A stretch of DNA of 64,000 nt from Coriobacteriia bacterium (GTDB lineage: Bacteria > Actinomycetota > Coriobacteriia > Anaerosomatales > Anaerosomataceae): assembly GCA_030652115.1 (NCBI GenBank), contig JAUSBK010000007.1:372001-436000 (forward strand), given 5' to 3'. A program made the translations under genes and the position numbers. Position 1 is the first letter of the stretch; each line of letters begins with the position of its first letter. Below, in pieces: positions 1-8,442 of this stretch. A model generated the notes under the pieces. That model did not search any database. It saw only the letters and a program-made list of their open reading frames with translations, and was not told where the DNA came from.

Positions 1-120
1 TCGGGCATCGCTCAGCAGTATCGTCGCGCGCACCGGCGCGACATTGTGGTTGGGTACGTGAAGGCGCGAATTCCGCCCCGAATCCGACGAACACTCCGTA
101 GAGCGCTGGGGAGGAGCTAG
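1..120 (+). CDS. C-terminal end of a truncated gene, function unknown
   Basis: Frame 1 is open from the window edge and ends at a TAG at 118-120, giving 39 codons. The tail is strongly basic (many Arg, ending in ALGRS). Codon use resembles the polysaccharide genes downstream, so it is probably the end of another glycan gene such as a glycosyltransferase, but nothing visible identifies a family. Most of the gene lies outside the window. Confidence 0.45.
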   Translation, partial: SGIAQQYRRAHRRDIVVGYVKARIPPRIRRTLRRALGRS

Positions 121-267
121 CATGCGGCAGTCTCACCCTCGCTGGTGTGATGGGCCGCTAGTACTGAGGGCAGATTGTGTGGGTCGATGCTTGGCTGACC
201 GTGAAATGCGTACCGTCTGAAATGTTGGGGTCTCCTTGAGACGAAGCAGAGCGTACTGAGGCAAGAT

Positions 268-408
268 AGATTCTTCGAAGGGCAGATCGTGGAATTCCCA
301 GGTTTGGCTGGCCGCGGTGATATTGCGGCCTGCGATGTCTACAACACCCACGGCATCTCCGAGCAGACGCTCTACCGCTGAGAGCGCAAACACGGCGACA
401 TGAGTCGG
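268..408 (+). pseudogene. IS3-family OrfA transposase remnant
   Basis: Read in the frame starting at 268, the DNA encodes RFFEGQIVEF, then DIAACDVYNTHGISEQTLYR, a stop, then ERKHGDM. This matches the N-terminal helix-turn-helix of IS3-family OrfA proteins, whose usual form is RFTEEQIV...CREHGISEQTFYRWKRKYGGM. The stop at 379-381 replaces the family's invariant Trp after YR (TGG to TGA). There is no start codon, no OrfB and no visible terminal repeat, so this is a fossil fragment. It sits in the gene-poor stretch 121-536, in which I see nothing else that is convincing. Confidence 0.7.
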
Positions 409-536
409 CCTGAGATAGGCCATGATTGGTGAGGGAGTGGATTTCAACTCCACGGTGGTCAATCCTTGGATTGACCAGGCTAGTCGTTCGCCGCGATTGT
501 GTTGGTCGGAAAGTCGCGCAGGCTTGGGGGATTAGC

Positions 537-1286
537 ATGGTTCGGGCAAGGACTGTGAATGAGGGTCTCGTATCCAGGCACGGCGCTAGCTCACGGTTCT
601 TGGTGAGACTCGCCAGAGCCATCAAGGGCGACCCCGCATTCGACATTGATCCGTCCATCAAGACCTGGTCGCTGATCGTCTTCGCTGTACGCCGGTCGAT
701 GATGGCCCTTCGAGGTCTCGTCCTCTCCGTTAGGTGTGCAGGTTGCGCGTTTCCCGTGTTCGTCGGTCGCAGAGTGACGGTGACCAATGCCCGCTGGCTT
801 CGGCTGAGCCCTGGTGTCACTATCGGGGACGGTTGCCACCTTGATTGTCTCGGCTCTATCGGAATCGTCCTCGGGAGGGGCGTGACCCTTAGACCCGGCG
901 TCCGTATCGAGGTCACCAGCGTGCTGCGCGAACTTGGTGAAGGTATCGAAATCGGCGATCGGGTGGGAGTGAGCGAGGACTGCTTCCTAGGTGCCAAGGG
1001 TCGCATCGTTATCGGCAACGACAGCATGCTCGGTCCATCTACGAAGCTCATTGCGGAGAATCACTCGTTTGAGCGGACGGACATCCCTATTCGGGAGCAG
1101 GGAGAGACACGGAAGGGCATCGTGATCGGAGCGGATTGTTGGCTCGGTGCGAACGTGGTGATCCTGGACGGCGTCTGCGTCGGCGACCATTCGATCGTCG
1201 CTGCCGGTGCCGTCGTGACCGAGGATGTGGAGAGTCTCACGGTGGTCGGCGGCGTTCCCGCGCGGACGCTTCGCCGGAGGTCGTGA
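537..1286 (+). CDS. Left-handed beta-helix (hexapeptide-repeat) acyltransferase
   Basis: This 249-residue protein probably O- or N-acetylates a sugar during surface glycan synthesis. The C-terminal two thirds is a run of [LIV]-G-x4 hexapeptides (VTIGDGCHLD, IEIGDRVGV, IVIGADCWLGANVVILDG), ending in the typical VVGGVPARTLRRR. The His in the loop AENHSFE matches the catalytic His of the WbbJ/maltose-acetyltransferase class. The N-terminal 60 residues are a basic, amphipathic extension. ATG 537 follows a G-rich stretch (TTGGGGG); an in-frame TTG at 426 would overlap the transposase remnant and is less likely. It starts the first plus-strand glycan gene set. The substrate is not predictable. Confidence 0.8.
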   Translation: MVRARTVNEGLVSRHGASSRFLVRLARAIKGDPAFDIDPSIKTWSLIVFAVRRSMMALRGLVLSVRCAGCAFPVFVGRRVTVTNARWLRLSPGVTIGDGCHLDCLGSIGIVLGRGVTLRPGVRIEVTSVLRELGEGIEIGDRVGVSEDCFLGAKGRIVIGNDSMLGPSTKLIAENHSFERTDIPIREQGETRKGIVIGADCWLGANVVILDGVCVGDHSIVAAGAVVTEDVESLTVVGGVPARTLRRRS

Positions 1287-1349
1287 CTCATTGCACACTG
1301 GAGTCTTTGCGTCGGCCCCAGCGATGAACCTTCCGTTCATGGAGGCCCA

Positions 1350-2600
1350 GTGAAAGTCCTGATGGTCCACTCATATCACTACCTACGCGGCGGCGACATG
1401 TCCCACGTCTTCTCGCTCACGTCGTTGCTTGAGCAGGAGGGTCACGAGGTCCGCCATTTCGCGATGCACCATCCAGAGAACCTTGAGTGCGAAGATTCGC
1501 GGTACTGGGTCGAAGAGATCGACTTCGCGGCGCTGAACGAGCGCAAGACCCTGCGGAGCAGCCTCCGTGTCGCAGGACGTGCCATCTACTCCCCTGAGAC
1601 GGCGCAACAGCTTTCTCGGATGCTTGACGATTGGATGCCAGATGTAGCGCACGTGCATTCCATCCACGGTCATCTGAGCCCCTCTGTACTCCGTACGCTA
1701 CGGCACAGACAAGTGCCCGTCGTCTGGACGCTGCACGACTTCAGGCTGCTGTGTCCCAACAGTACGTTCCTCTCGGGGGACGGCGTGTGTGAGCGGTGCG
1801 CGGGCGGCAATGTCCTGCACTGCATCACTCGTCGCTGCAAGAAGGGCTCGATCGCCGCTAGCACGGTGGCTGCACTGGAGAGCGCGGTTCATCGGCTGCT
1901 GCGCATTCAACGGTGGGTGGATGTATTCGTTGCGCCGAGCATGTTCTTGCAGGGCAAGATGGTGCAGTACGGAGTCACGCCTGATCGGATCGTGTTCGTT
2001 CGCAACGGGCTCGGTTCACAGTGGGTTCCGCATCCTGCAAGCATCGGCGGACCGGCGCTGTTCGTCGGTCGGTTGAGCGTCGAGAAGGGTGTGCACACGG
2101 TGCTCCGGGCTCTCGCGGCACTGCCCGAAGGACGGCTGGAGGTAGCAGGTGGTGGACCCGAAGAGGGCGCGCTGAAGGAGTTGTCGAAGACGCTCGGGCT
2201 AGATGCCCGTGTGAGTTGGCTGGGGCGACTCGGGACGCGTGAGGTCGAAGAGGCTCTGAGCCGTGCTGCGTACGTTGTCGTTCCGTCTCGCTGGTATGAG
2301 AACTGCCCGTATTCGGTGATGGAAGCGCAGGCGAGCGGTCTGCCTGTCATCGCCTCCCGTCTGGGAGGCCTACCCGAGCTGGTCGAAGACGGCGTCTCGG
2401 GCCTGCTTGCCGACGCCGAAGACGTTCAGCAGTGGGCGGAGCATATGCAGCGGCTGTGGGCCGACCGCGAGTTGGCCGAGCGGCTGCACGCCGGAGCGGT
2501 TCGCAAAGCAGCCGAGTACGACCTCGGGCTCTTCTATTCGCGCATCATGGATGTCTACGAGATGGCAATCCGCAGAAGCGAGGCTCGCCGTCGAGGGTGA
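1350..2600 (+). CDS. Glycosyltransferase family 4
   Basis: This 416-residue GT-B enzyme should transfer a sugar from a nucleotide donor to a lipid-linked glycan at the cytoplasmic membrane face. The N-terminal domain begins MKVLMVHSYHYLRGGD, with the glycine-rich acceptor loop typical of GT4. The C-terminal domain has the donor-binding signature: FVGRLSVEKGVHTVLRAL, GGGPEEGALK, then PSRWYENCPYSVMEAQASG with the E-x7-E type motif. Cysteines around 145-165 (CPNS...CERCAGG...CITRRCKKG) match the Cys-rich insert seen in many bacterial GT4 enzymes. GTG 1350 has a GGAGG eight bases upstream. It converges with the reductase gene at 2626. Confidence 0.9.
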   Translation: MKVLMVHSYHYLRGGDMSHVFSLTSLLEQEGHEVRHFAMHHPENLECEDSRYWVEEIDFAALNERKTLRSSLRVAGRAIYSPETAQQLSRMLDDWMPDVAHVHSIHGHLSPSVLRTLRHRQVPVVWTLHDFRLLCPNSTFLSGDGVCERCAGGNVLHCITRRCKKGSIAASTVAALESAVHRLLRIQRWVDVFVAPSMFLQGKMVQYGVTPDRIVFVRNGLGSQWVPHPASIGGPALFVGRLSVEKGVHTVLRALAALPEGRLEVAGGGPEEGALKELSKTLGLDARVSWLGRLGTREVEEALSRAAYVVVPSRWYENCPYSVMEAQASGLPVIASRLGGLPELVEDGVSGLLADAEDVQQWAEHMQRLWADRELAERLHAGAVRKAAEYDLGLFYSRIMDVYEMAIRRSEARRRG

Positions 2601-2625
2601 GCAGGTACTCCGTACCCGACAGGTG

Positions 2626-3534
2626 TCAGTCAGAAGACTCCAGATAGCCGCTGTAGTCGGTGTCGAGATAGTGGCGAAGGGCATCCTGCCAGGGCCGCAT
2701 GGTCTCGAGCTGCCGGAGTTGCAGCTTCCGGTTCATAAGCCGCTCGCAGTCGGGCCGGGGGGCGAAGTATGTCTCTGAGAAGTAGTTCGAATCCACCGGT
2801 GTCACTGTGATCTGATCAGCAAGACCAAGCTCGCCCACGAGCGTCTGCGCCACGTCGAAGCGGCTTGTCATGCCGGGACACACCATGTTGTAGAGCCCCC
2901 AGAACTCCTTCTCCAGCAGCATCCGGGTGTTGTGTGCGAAGTCCCGTGTGTAAGTGGGCGTGCCGAGCTTGTCATCGACCACAAAGAGCTCGGACTTTCC
3001 CTGACGGATCTGGCTCATCATCTTCTGGATGAACTTCTTGTCTTTGCGGGGCCCCCCGCCCATCATCCAGCCCGCGCGGCAGATGAGGTACCTGCGGGCG
3101 TTCTGTAGCACGTACTGCTCTCCGGCCCACTTGGCGCGAGCGTACGCCCCGAGGGGGTTGGGGATGTCCCAGTCGTCGTACTGGTCCTGCTTCCCGTCGA
3201 AGATGCCGGCGGTACCGATGTACAAGACAGGGATATCGAGTTCGTTTGCGATGAGGACGGCGTTCTCGACTGCGATCGCATTCGTTGCATAGGCGTCGTC
3301 CGGATGCGTTTCGCAGTACTCAAGATCGGTGAGTGCGCCGAGATGGAACAGGTAGTCAGGAGCGAATTCGCGAACATCCTCGCGATAGCGATCGAAATCC
3401 CGGAAGTCGAGGTACGTGAGCCAGTCTTCGTTGACGTCTTTGTCGGTGCACTTCAGCTTGAAGGCCGGCTCGAACTCTTCGTAGAAGGCGCTGCCGAGCA
3501 TCCCGCCCGCACCTGCGATGTAGACTCTCTTCAT
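2626..3534 (-). CDS. RmlD-like NAD-dependent sugar reductase/epimerase (extended SDR)
   Basis: The 302-residue protein is an extended short-chain dehydrogenase near the dTDP-4-dehydrorhamnose reductase group. It starts MKRVYIAGAGGMLGSAF, with the GxxGxxG nucleotide-binding loop, followed by HLGALTDLEYCETHPDDAYA, the RmlD pattern around the second strand. The catalytic Tyr-x3-Lys is in GAYARAKWAGE. ATG 3534 has a TAGGAG site just upstream; the open frame extends much further upstream but would run through the divergent gene. Its start lies 36 bases from that of the divergently read glycosyltransferase at 3571, so they share a promoter region. No rmlA, rmlB or rmlC is nearby, so the product need not be dTDP-rhamnose. 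Confidence 0.8.
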   Translation of the reverse strand: MKRVYIAGAGGMLGSAFYEEFEPAFKLKCTDKDVNEDWLTYLDFRDFDRYREDVREFAPDYLFHLGALTDLEYCETHPDDAYATNAIAVENAVLIANELDIPVLYIGTAGIFDGKQDQYDDWDIPNPLGAYARAKWAGEQYVLQNARRYLICRAGWMMGGGPRKDKKFIQKMMSQIRQGKSELFVVDDKLGTPTYTRDFAHNTRMLLEKEFWGLYNMVCPGMTSRFDVAQTLVGELGLADQITVTPVDSNYFSETYFAPRPDCERLMNRKLQLRQLETMRPWQDALRHYLDTDYSGYLESSD

Positions 3535-3570
3535 GTATTCTCCTATCACGCCACCGGCGTGGACCGGCCG

Positions 3571-4725
3571 ATGAAGGGTTTCCAGGTTCAAGTGGACAGA
3601 ATAGCAGAGCAGGCGGAGGGTGCGCCTATACGCGTCGCGTTCATCGGCATGCGCGGTCTCCCGGCAGATCTGCCGAAGGCCGGAGGTGGCGAGCGGGAGA
3701 CGGAAGAGAAGGCCACCAGGCTTGCGGCTATGGGATACGACGTCACCGCCTATTGCAGATGGCACTACAACCGTCGACCGCACAGTCCGTACAGGGGAGT
3801 CCGGCTCATCTCGCTGCCGTCCGTTCCGACCAAGAGCCTCGATACGCTTACCCATTCCCTTCTGGCAACGCTTCATGCCGGCGCCACTCGTGCGAGTGTC
3901 ATCAGCTATCACGGCATGGGCAACGGCTTGTTCGTGCCTCTGGCCAGGCTCCTCCGGAAGAAGAGCGTTGTGTACATGGACGGGGCAGACTGGCTCCGCC
4001 CGAAGTGGGGCGGGTTTGCGCGGCTCACGCTGCGGAGCGCCGCCCGTGCCGCGTGCAGATGGGCCGATGCGGTCTACGTGGACAACGCGACGGCCCAGGA
4101 GACCATCGGCAAGGTCTTCGGCAGAGTGCCCGAGCTGATCACGCTCGCAGCGCAGATTCGCGAGGATCCCGGCGCCGAGGCGCTCGGCAAGTGGGGACTC
4201 GAACCGGAGCAGTACGTTCTCTTCGTTGGTTTGCTCAAACCTGATAAGGGAGTGCATCTACTGCTCGAAGCCTATGAGCGGCTGGAGACAGACCTGCCTC
4301 TCGTCATTGTCGGTGACAGTCCCGACGGAGGACCGTACGTCACTCGTTTGAAGGCGACGGAAGACGGTAGGGTGCGCTTCCTGGGGTACGTGTACGGCCA
4401 GGATGCGCAGCAGCTGTTTGCGAACGCGTTGCTGTACGTGCAGCCGTCGTTGGTGGAGGGCAACTCACCCGCTCTCATGACCGCTATGTCCTACGGACGC
4501 TGTGTGATCTCGAGTGACATACCCGAGAATGCTGAGACTGTAGGCGAGGCAGGGAGAACCTTCGCGTCCGAAGATGCAGCGAGTCTTGCCGCCGAGCTGT
4601 CGCGCCTGCTGCAGGCTCCGGACGAAGTCGAGCTCCTCGGACGCATGGCGAGGGCCAGGATTAAGGCCGTGTACAACTGGGACGTCGTGCTGAGGCAACT
4701 CGACCGTCTGTACCGGCGGCTTTGA
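3571..4725 (+). CDS. Glycosyltransferase family 4 with DUF1972-type N-terminus
   Basis: About 384 residues. The N-terminal part reads RVAFIGMRGLPADLPKAGGG, then ERETEEKATRLAAMGYDVTAY, which is the pattern of the DUF1972 domain found at the front of Cps2T-like rhamnosyltransferases. The C-terminal GT4 domain has YVLFVGLLKPDKGVHLLLEA, IVGDSPDGGPYV and QPSLVEGNSPALMTAMSYG. The start is uncertain: ATG 3571 or in-frame GTG 3592 are both possible and neither has a strong ribosome site. It is transcribed divergently from the RmlD-like gene. A rhamnosyl or related transferase role is an inference from the domain. Confidence 0.82.
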   Translation: MKGFQVQVDRIAEQAEGAPIRVAFIGMRGLPADLPKAGGGERETEEKATRLAAMGYDVTAYCRWHYNRRPHSPYRGVRLISLPSVPTKSLDTLTHSLLATLHAGATRASVISYHGMGNGLFVPLARLLRKKSVVYMDGADWLRPKWGGFARLTLRSAARAACRWADAVYVDNATAQETIGKVFGRVPELITLAAQIREDPGAEALGKWGLEPEQYVLFVGLLKPDKGVHLLLEAYERLETDLPLVIVGDSPDGGPYVTRLKATEDGRVRFLGYVYGQDAQQLFANALLYVQPSLVEGNSPALMTAMSYGRCVISSDIPENAETVGEAGRTFASEDAASLAAELSRLLQAPDEVELLGRMARARIKAVYNWDVVLRQLDRLYRRL

Positions 4726-4841
4726 AGGCCAGAGACAACGGAGATGTCCTGTCTTGCCACCGCCGACTTCTGTACACTAGGCAGCGCTTACCTCTGTCGT
4801 TGCGTCGGCCAATCCAGGCGCGGAAGTGAAGGAAGTGACGC

Positions 4842-5948
4842 GTGCGGGTCCCGTTTGTTGACTTGAAGATGCAGGCCAAGACTCTCGGAGACGAGTATGG
4901 CGCCGTGCTCCATGGAATCGTCGATCGTGCCGCCTATACGCTCGGGCCGGAAGTGGCTGAGTTCGAAAGGGCGTTCGCCGAGTTCTGCAACGCTGACCAT
5001 TGTATCGGCGTCTCGTCGGGCACCGATGCGCTCAAACTGGCGTACCTGGCTGTTGGCGTGGGTCCTGGCGACGAAGTCATCGTTCCAGCGAACACGTTCA
5101 TCGCCACTGCCGAAGCTGTCAGTCACATCGGGGCAGTGCCGGTCTTTGTGGACTGCCTGCAGGACACGGCGAACATGGATCCAGCCAAGATCGAAGCGGC
5201 GATCACGACGCGCACGCGCGCCATTGTCCCGGTTCATCTGTACGGGCAGGTTGCGGCGATGCGGGAGATTCTGGAGGTCGGTCAGCGGCACAACGTCCCG
5301 GTGGTCGAAGACGCATGCCAGGCGCACGGCGCGGAGTACAACGGCCGGCGCGCGGGCTCGCTCGGGGCCGTGTCGGCCTTCAGCTTCTATCCCGGCAAGA
5401 ACCTCGGCGCCCTGGGCGACGGGGGAGCGGTCGTCACCCACGATCCCGATATCGCCGATCGAGTTCGCCTTCTGCGCAACCATGGCCAATCAGACAAGTA
5501 CACACATGCCGTTGTCGGCTACTGCGACCGACTGCACAACCTGCAGGCCGCCTTCCTCAACTGCAAACTGCCCCTGCTTGATGACTGGAACGAATCGCGG
5601 CGGGCCTCTGCCGCGCGCTACCACGATCTACTCTCAGGCGCCGATGGCATCCGCATGATCACCACCGCCGCAGGGTGTCTGCCCGTGTTCCATCTCTTCG
5701 TCGTCGAGATCGATGATCGCGACCGCGTGCGCGACGCTCTGTCCGCGGCCGGTATCGAATCAGGCATCCACTATCCCGTGCCGTTGCACCTCACCCCGGC
5801 GTACAACCATCGCGGCTACTCGGCTGGCGATTTTCCAAATGCAGAACGCCTTGCTGGACGGATTCTCTCTCTGCCGATGTATCCTGGGATGAGTGACGAA
5901 CAGGTCGAGTACGTTGTGCAGCATCTGATGGCCGCTGTGCGGGGCTGA
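4842..5948 (+). CDS. DegT/DnrJ/EryC1/StrS PLP-dependent sugar aminotransferase
   Basis: This 368-residue enzyme should aminate a keto-sugar nucleotide using PLP. The internal aldimine lysine is K186 in FSFYPGKNLGALGDGG, and the PLP-binding Asp is D157 in VVEDACQAHGA. The start MRVPFVDLKMQ and the phrase TDALKLAYLA resemble 3-keto-sugar aminotransferases of the WbpE/WlbC, QdtB and FdtB type. GTG 4842 follows GAAGGAAG. The Gfo/Idh dehydrogenase (7438) and N-acetyltransferase (8439) downstream complete a dehydrogenase-aminotransferase-acetyltransferase set like WbpB-WbpE-WbpD, which makes a 3-acetamido uronic acid sugar nucleotide. That pathway call is inferred from the set. Confidence 0.88.
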   Translation: MRVPFVDLKMQAKTLGDEYGAVLHGIVDRAAYTLGPEVAEFERAFAEFCNADHCIGVSSGTDALKLAYLAVGVGPGDEVIVPANTFIATAEAVSHIGAVPVFVDCLQDTANMDPAKIEAAITTRTRAIVPVHLYGQVAAMREILEVGQRHNVPVVEDACQAHGAEYNGRRAGSLGAVSAFSFYPGKNLGALGDGGAVVTHDPDIADRVRLLRNHGQSDKYTHAVVGYCDRLHNLQAAFLNCKLPLLDDWNESRRASAARYHDLLSGADGIRMITTAAGCLPVFHLFVVEIDDRDRVRDALSAAGIESGIHYPVPLHLTPAYNHRGYSAGDFPNAERLAGRILSLPMYPGMSDEQVEYVVQHLMAAVRG

Positions 5949-5978
5949 TACGCGAGAGCAGGAGGGCGCAGCGGCTTC

Positions 5979-7409
5979 ATGATCTCGAAACGGGCATCCA
6001 CCGCTTTGGGCCTTGCTGCATTGGATGCAGCGACTGCAGTGCTGGCGGGGTTCGCGGCATTCGCCCTGCGCAACAATCCTGGCGTCAAATGGTTCGACCT
6101 CAGCGGTCCGATCTCAGCCGACTGGTCGCTTGCCGTGTTCGCTGTGGCGGTGGTCGTGTCCGGCAGGTTGCTTGGGCTGTACGAGCGCGAAGTGTTCGTC
6201 TCCCGACCGCTCCACCTCTGGACGATCATGCGCAGCACCGGCTTGTCGTTTGTGCTTTCGGCGCTCGGTGTCTATCTTCTCAAGACCTCCGGCGTGGAGC
6301 AGTCTCGCATCATCGCCGGGATCACGTTCGTTCTCTTTCTCGTTCTCGATAGCGTTCTGCGGTTGACGATTCTAGACCACGGGTTTCGCGCGTCTCTGCG
6401 CAATCGTGCTGCCGATCGCGTTGGGGTCGTAGGCAACTCGATATACGCGGACGAACTAGTGAGCAAGCTCGCCGAGTTGCGCGGCTTCGCGCGCGTTGAG
6501 CGTCTCACCGGCTTGGACGTGCAAAGGAATCTCTTCGGCGAAATGGGTGTGGCCAGCGCTGCGGCTGCTCCTGGCTTTGGCGACTTCTGCTGCGTCTTCC
6601 TAGACGCTCCCAGTGTCCCACCCCAGCACGTGTTCGGTGTCATCGAATGGGCTAATCGCATGGGCGCGGACTGCTTCGTCGTATCGCCGCTGCTCCGCGG
6701 TCTCGAAGTCACGCCTATCCTCGCGGAGCTCTTTCAGCAGCCCGTTGCTCGTGTACGGCGCAGTCTCGAGAGTGTCAGAGCGCACATGTTCAAGCGTGCG
6801 TTCGACATCGTGGGCAGCCTGGCGGGAATCATCCTGCTCTCTCCAGTGATCTTGGCTGCGGCGTTGGCAGTTCGCCTGAGCTCCCCAGGGCCGGTCCTGT
6901 TCAGGCAGGAGCGTGTCGGCAGGGATGGCCAAACGTTCTGGTTTCTGAAGCTGCGGTCCATGCGCGTTGACAACGACGATGCAGTCCATCGCGAGTTTGT
7001 GACGTCTCATATCAAGGGTGCGAGAACCGATGCCCAAGAGTCTGAGGAAAGCGAGCTTCTGAAGCTTGAGGTCGACGATCGAATCACACCGGTCGGCCGC
7101 TTCATCAGGAAGTTCTCCTTAGATGAGCTGCCGCAGTTCTTCAATGTCCTCCTCGGAGACATGAGTCTTGTGGGGCCGCGCCCTGCACTACCCTACGAGG
7201 TTGATGTGTACGAGACCTGGCACTGTCAGAGAATGATGGTCACCCCCGGTCTCACGGGGATGTGGCAGGTGGCCGGTCGCAGCACGGTATCTTTCGATGA
7301 GATGATCTTCCAGGATCTGATGTACGCGAAGAACCAGTCATTGATGGTGGATGTCATGCTGTGCCTGAAGACGATTCCCGCCGTCTTGGTGGGGCGTGGA
7401 GCAGCGTAA
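5979..7409 (+). CDS. Polyprenyl-phosphate glycosylphosphotransferase (long, WbaP-like)
   Basis: The 476-residue membrane enzyme transfers a sugar 1-phosphate from a nucleotide to undecaprenyl phosphate and so starts a repeat unit. Residues about 5-135 contain four predicted membrane helices, the middle is a degenerate Rossmann-like domain, and the C-terminal catalytic domain begins near FKRAFDIVGSLAGIILLSP. Catalytic-domain motifs are FWFLKLRSMRVD, DELPQFFNVLLGDMSLVGPR and TPGLTGMWQVAGRS. ATG 5979 lies 30 bases after the aminotransferase. A second, short initiating transferase occurs at 17943, so the region probably initiates two different glycans. Confidence 0.9.
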   Translation: MISKRASTALGLAALDAATAVLAGFAAFALRNNPGVKWFDLSGPISADWSLAVFAVAVVVSGRLLGLYEREVFVSRPLHLWTIMRSTGLSFVLSALGVYLLKTSGVEQSRIIAGITFVLFLVLDSVLRLTILDHGFRASLRNRAADRVGVVGNSIYADELVSKLAELRGFARVERLTGLDVQRNLFGEMGVASAAAAPGFGDFCCVFLDAPSVPPQHVFGVIEWANRMGADCFVVSPLLRGLEVTPILAELFQQPVARVRRSLESVRAHMFKRAFDIVGSLAGIILLSPVILAAALAVRLSSPGPVLFRQERVGRDGQTFWFLKLRSMRVDNDDAVHREFVTSHIKGARTDAQESEESELLKLEVDDRITPVGRFIRKFSLDELPQFFNVLLGDMSLVGPRPALPYEVDVYETWHCQRMMVTPGLTGMWQVAGRSTVSFDEMIFQDLMYAKNQSLMVDVMLCLKTIPAVLVGRGAA

Positions 7410-7437
7410 CCGCATCTGGCGGATGGGAAGGGGACGC

Positions 7438-8442
7438 ATGACTGTCAACGTCGCACTCGTGGGCTTCGGGTACTGGGGACCGAATCTTCTGCGGAACTAC
7501 TGGGCCTTGCCTGACGTCTACGTCTCCTGGTTGTGCGACCTGAACGAGGGACGTCTCGCTGAGGCCAAGACCCGGTATCCCGCACTGGAGACCACGACGT
7601 CGCTCGACGACGTGTTGGGCGACCCAGAAGTGGATGCGGTCGTTATCGCGACGCCGATAACGACTCACCATGCAATTGCCCGTGCCGCGCTGCTTGCGGG
7701 CAAGCACGTATTCGTTGAGAAGCCCATGACCGCATCGGCAGCCGAGGCCGACGACCTCGTGGCACTTGGCGAGTCGAGCGGCAAGGTGCTGATGGTTGGA
7801 CATACGTTCGTCTTCAGTCCGCCGGTTCAGAAGGTGAAGGAGATCATCGCGTCGGGGGAGTTGGGTGACGTGTACTTCATCACCTCCTCACGCGTGAACC
7901 TGGGTCTGCATCAGCGGGACGTCAGCGTCATCTGGGACCTTGCGCCCCACGATCTCTCGATTCTCGAGTACTGGCTCGGAGAGACTCCTTCGAGCGTGGG
8001 TACGGTCGGGCGCGGGTGTGTCGTCAGCAGCATCCCGGATGTCGCGTTCATGAGCCTGGGATACGAATCGGGAATGGTCGCACAGGTCGAAGTCTCGTGG
8101 CTGTCACCCGTGAAGCTTCGCCGGACCGTGATCGTCGGCAGCAAGAAGATGCTCGTCTACGACGACACGGAGAATGTGGAGAAGGTGAAGGTCTTCGACC
8201 ACGGCGTCGACTTCCGCGAGCCGGAGTCCTTCGGCGAGTACCAACTCTCGTACAGGACCGGCGACATAACCTCTCCGAAGTTGGCGTCGACAGAGCCGCT
8301 GTTCATCGAAGCGTCGCACTTCGTTGAGTGCATTCGTACCGGGGCGCGCCCCATGACCGATGCACGTGCAGGCCGCGCGGTAGTCCGAACACTCGAAGCG
8401 GCTGAACGCGCGATGCGCGGTGGTTGCAGGGAGTCGGTATGA
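7438..8442 (+). CDS. Gfo/Idh/MocA-family sugar-nucleotide dehydrogenase
   Basis: This 334-residue protein has an N-terminal NAD-binding fold (VALVGFGYWGPNLLRNYW) and the family's EKP motif in HVFVEKPMTASAAEAD. The C-terminal alpha/beta domain includes the active-site region DLAPHDLSILEYW. ATG 7438 is preceded by GGGAAGGGG; the frame is open further upstream but overlaps the sugar transferase. It ends in an ATGA overlap with the N-acetyltransferase gene, indicating coupled translation. By analogy with WbpB/WlbA it would oxidise C3 of a UDP-HexNAc uronate to feed the aminotransferase at 4842. The UDP-GlcNAc 6-dehydrogenase needed first is not in this window. Confidence 0.87.
   Translation: MTVNVALVGFGYWGPNLLRNYWALPDVYVSWLCDLNEGRLAEAKTRYPALETTTSLDDVLGDPEVDAVVIATPITTHHAIARAALLAGKHVFVEKPMTASAAEADDLVALGESSGKVLMVGHTFVFSPPVQKVKEIIASGELGDVYFITSSRVNLGLHQRDVSVIWDLAPHDLSILEYWLGETPSSVGTVGRGCVVSSIPDVAFMSLGYESGMVAQVEVSWLSPVKLRRTVIVGSKKMLVYDDTENVEKVKVFDHGVDFREPESFGEYQLSYRTGDITSPKLASTEPLFIEASHFVECIRTGARPMTDARAGRAVVRTLEAAERAMRGGCRESV

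Noticed and set aside
133-462. Minus-strand frame of 109 codons in the gene-poor region near the left end
   Set aside because: The plus strand at the same place encodes the IS3 OrfA remnant; the minus frame has no family resemblance.
2626-3534. Calling the reductase rmlD
   Set aside because: The fold fits, but rmlA, rmlB and rmlC are absent here, and close relatives reduce other sugars.
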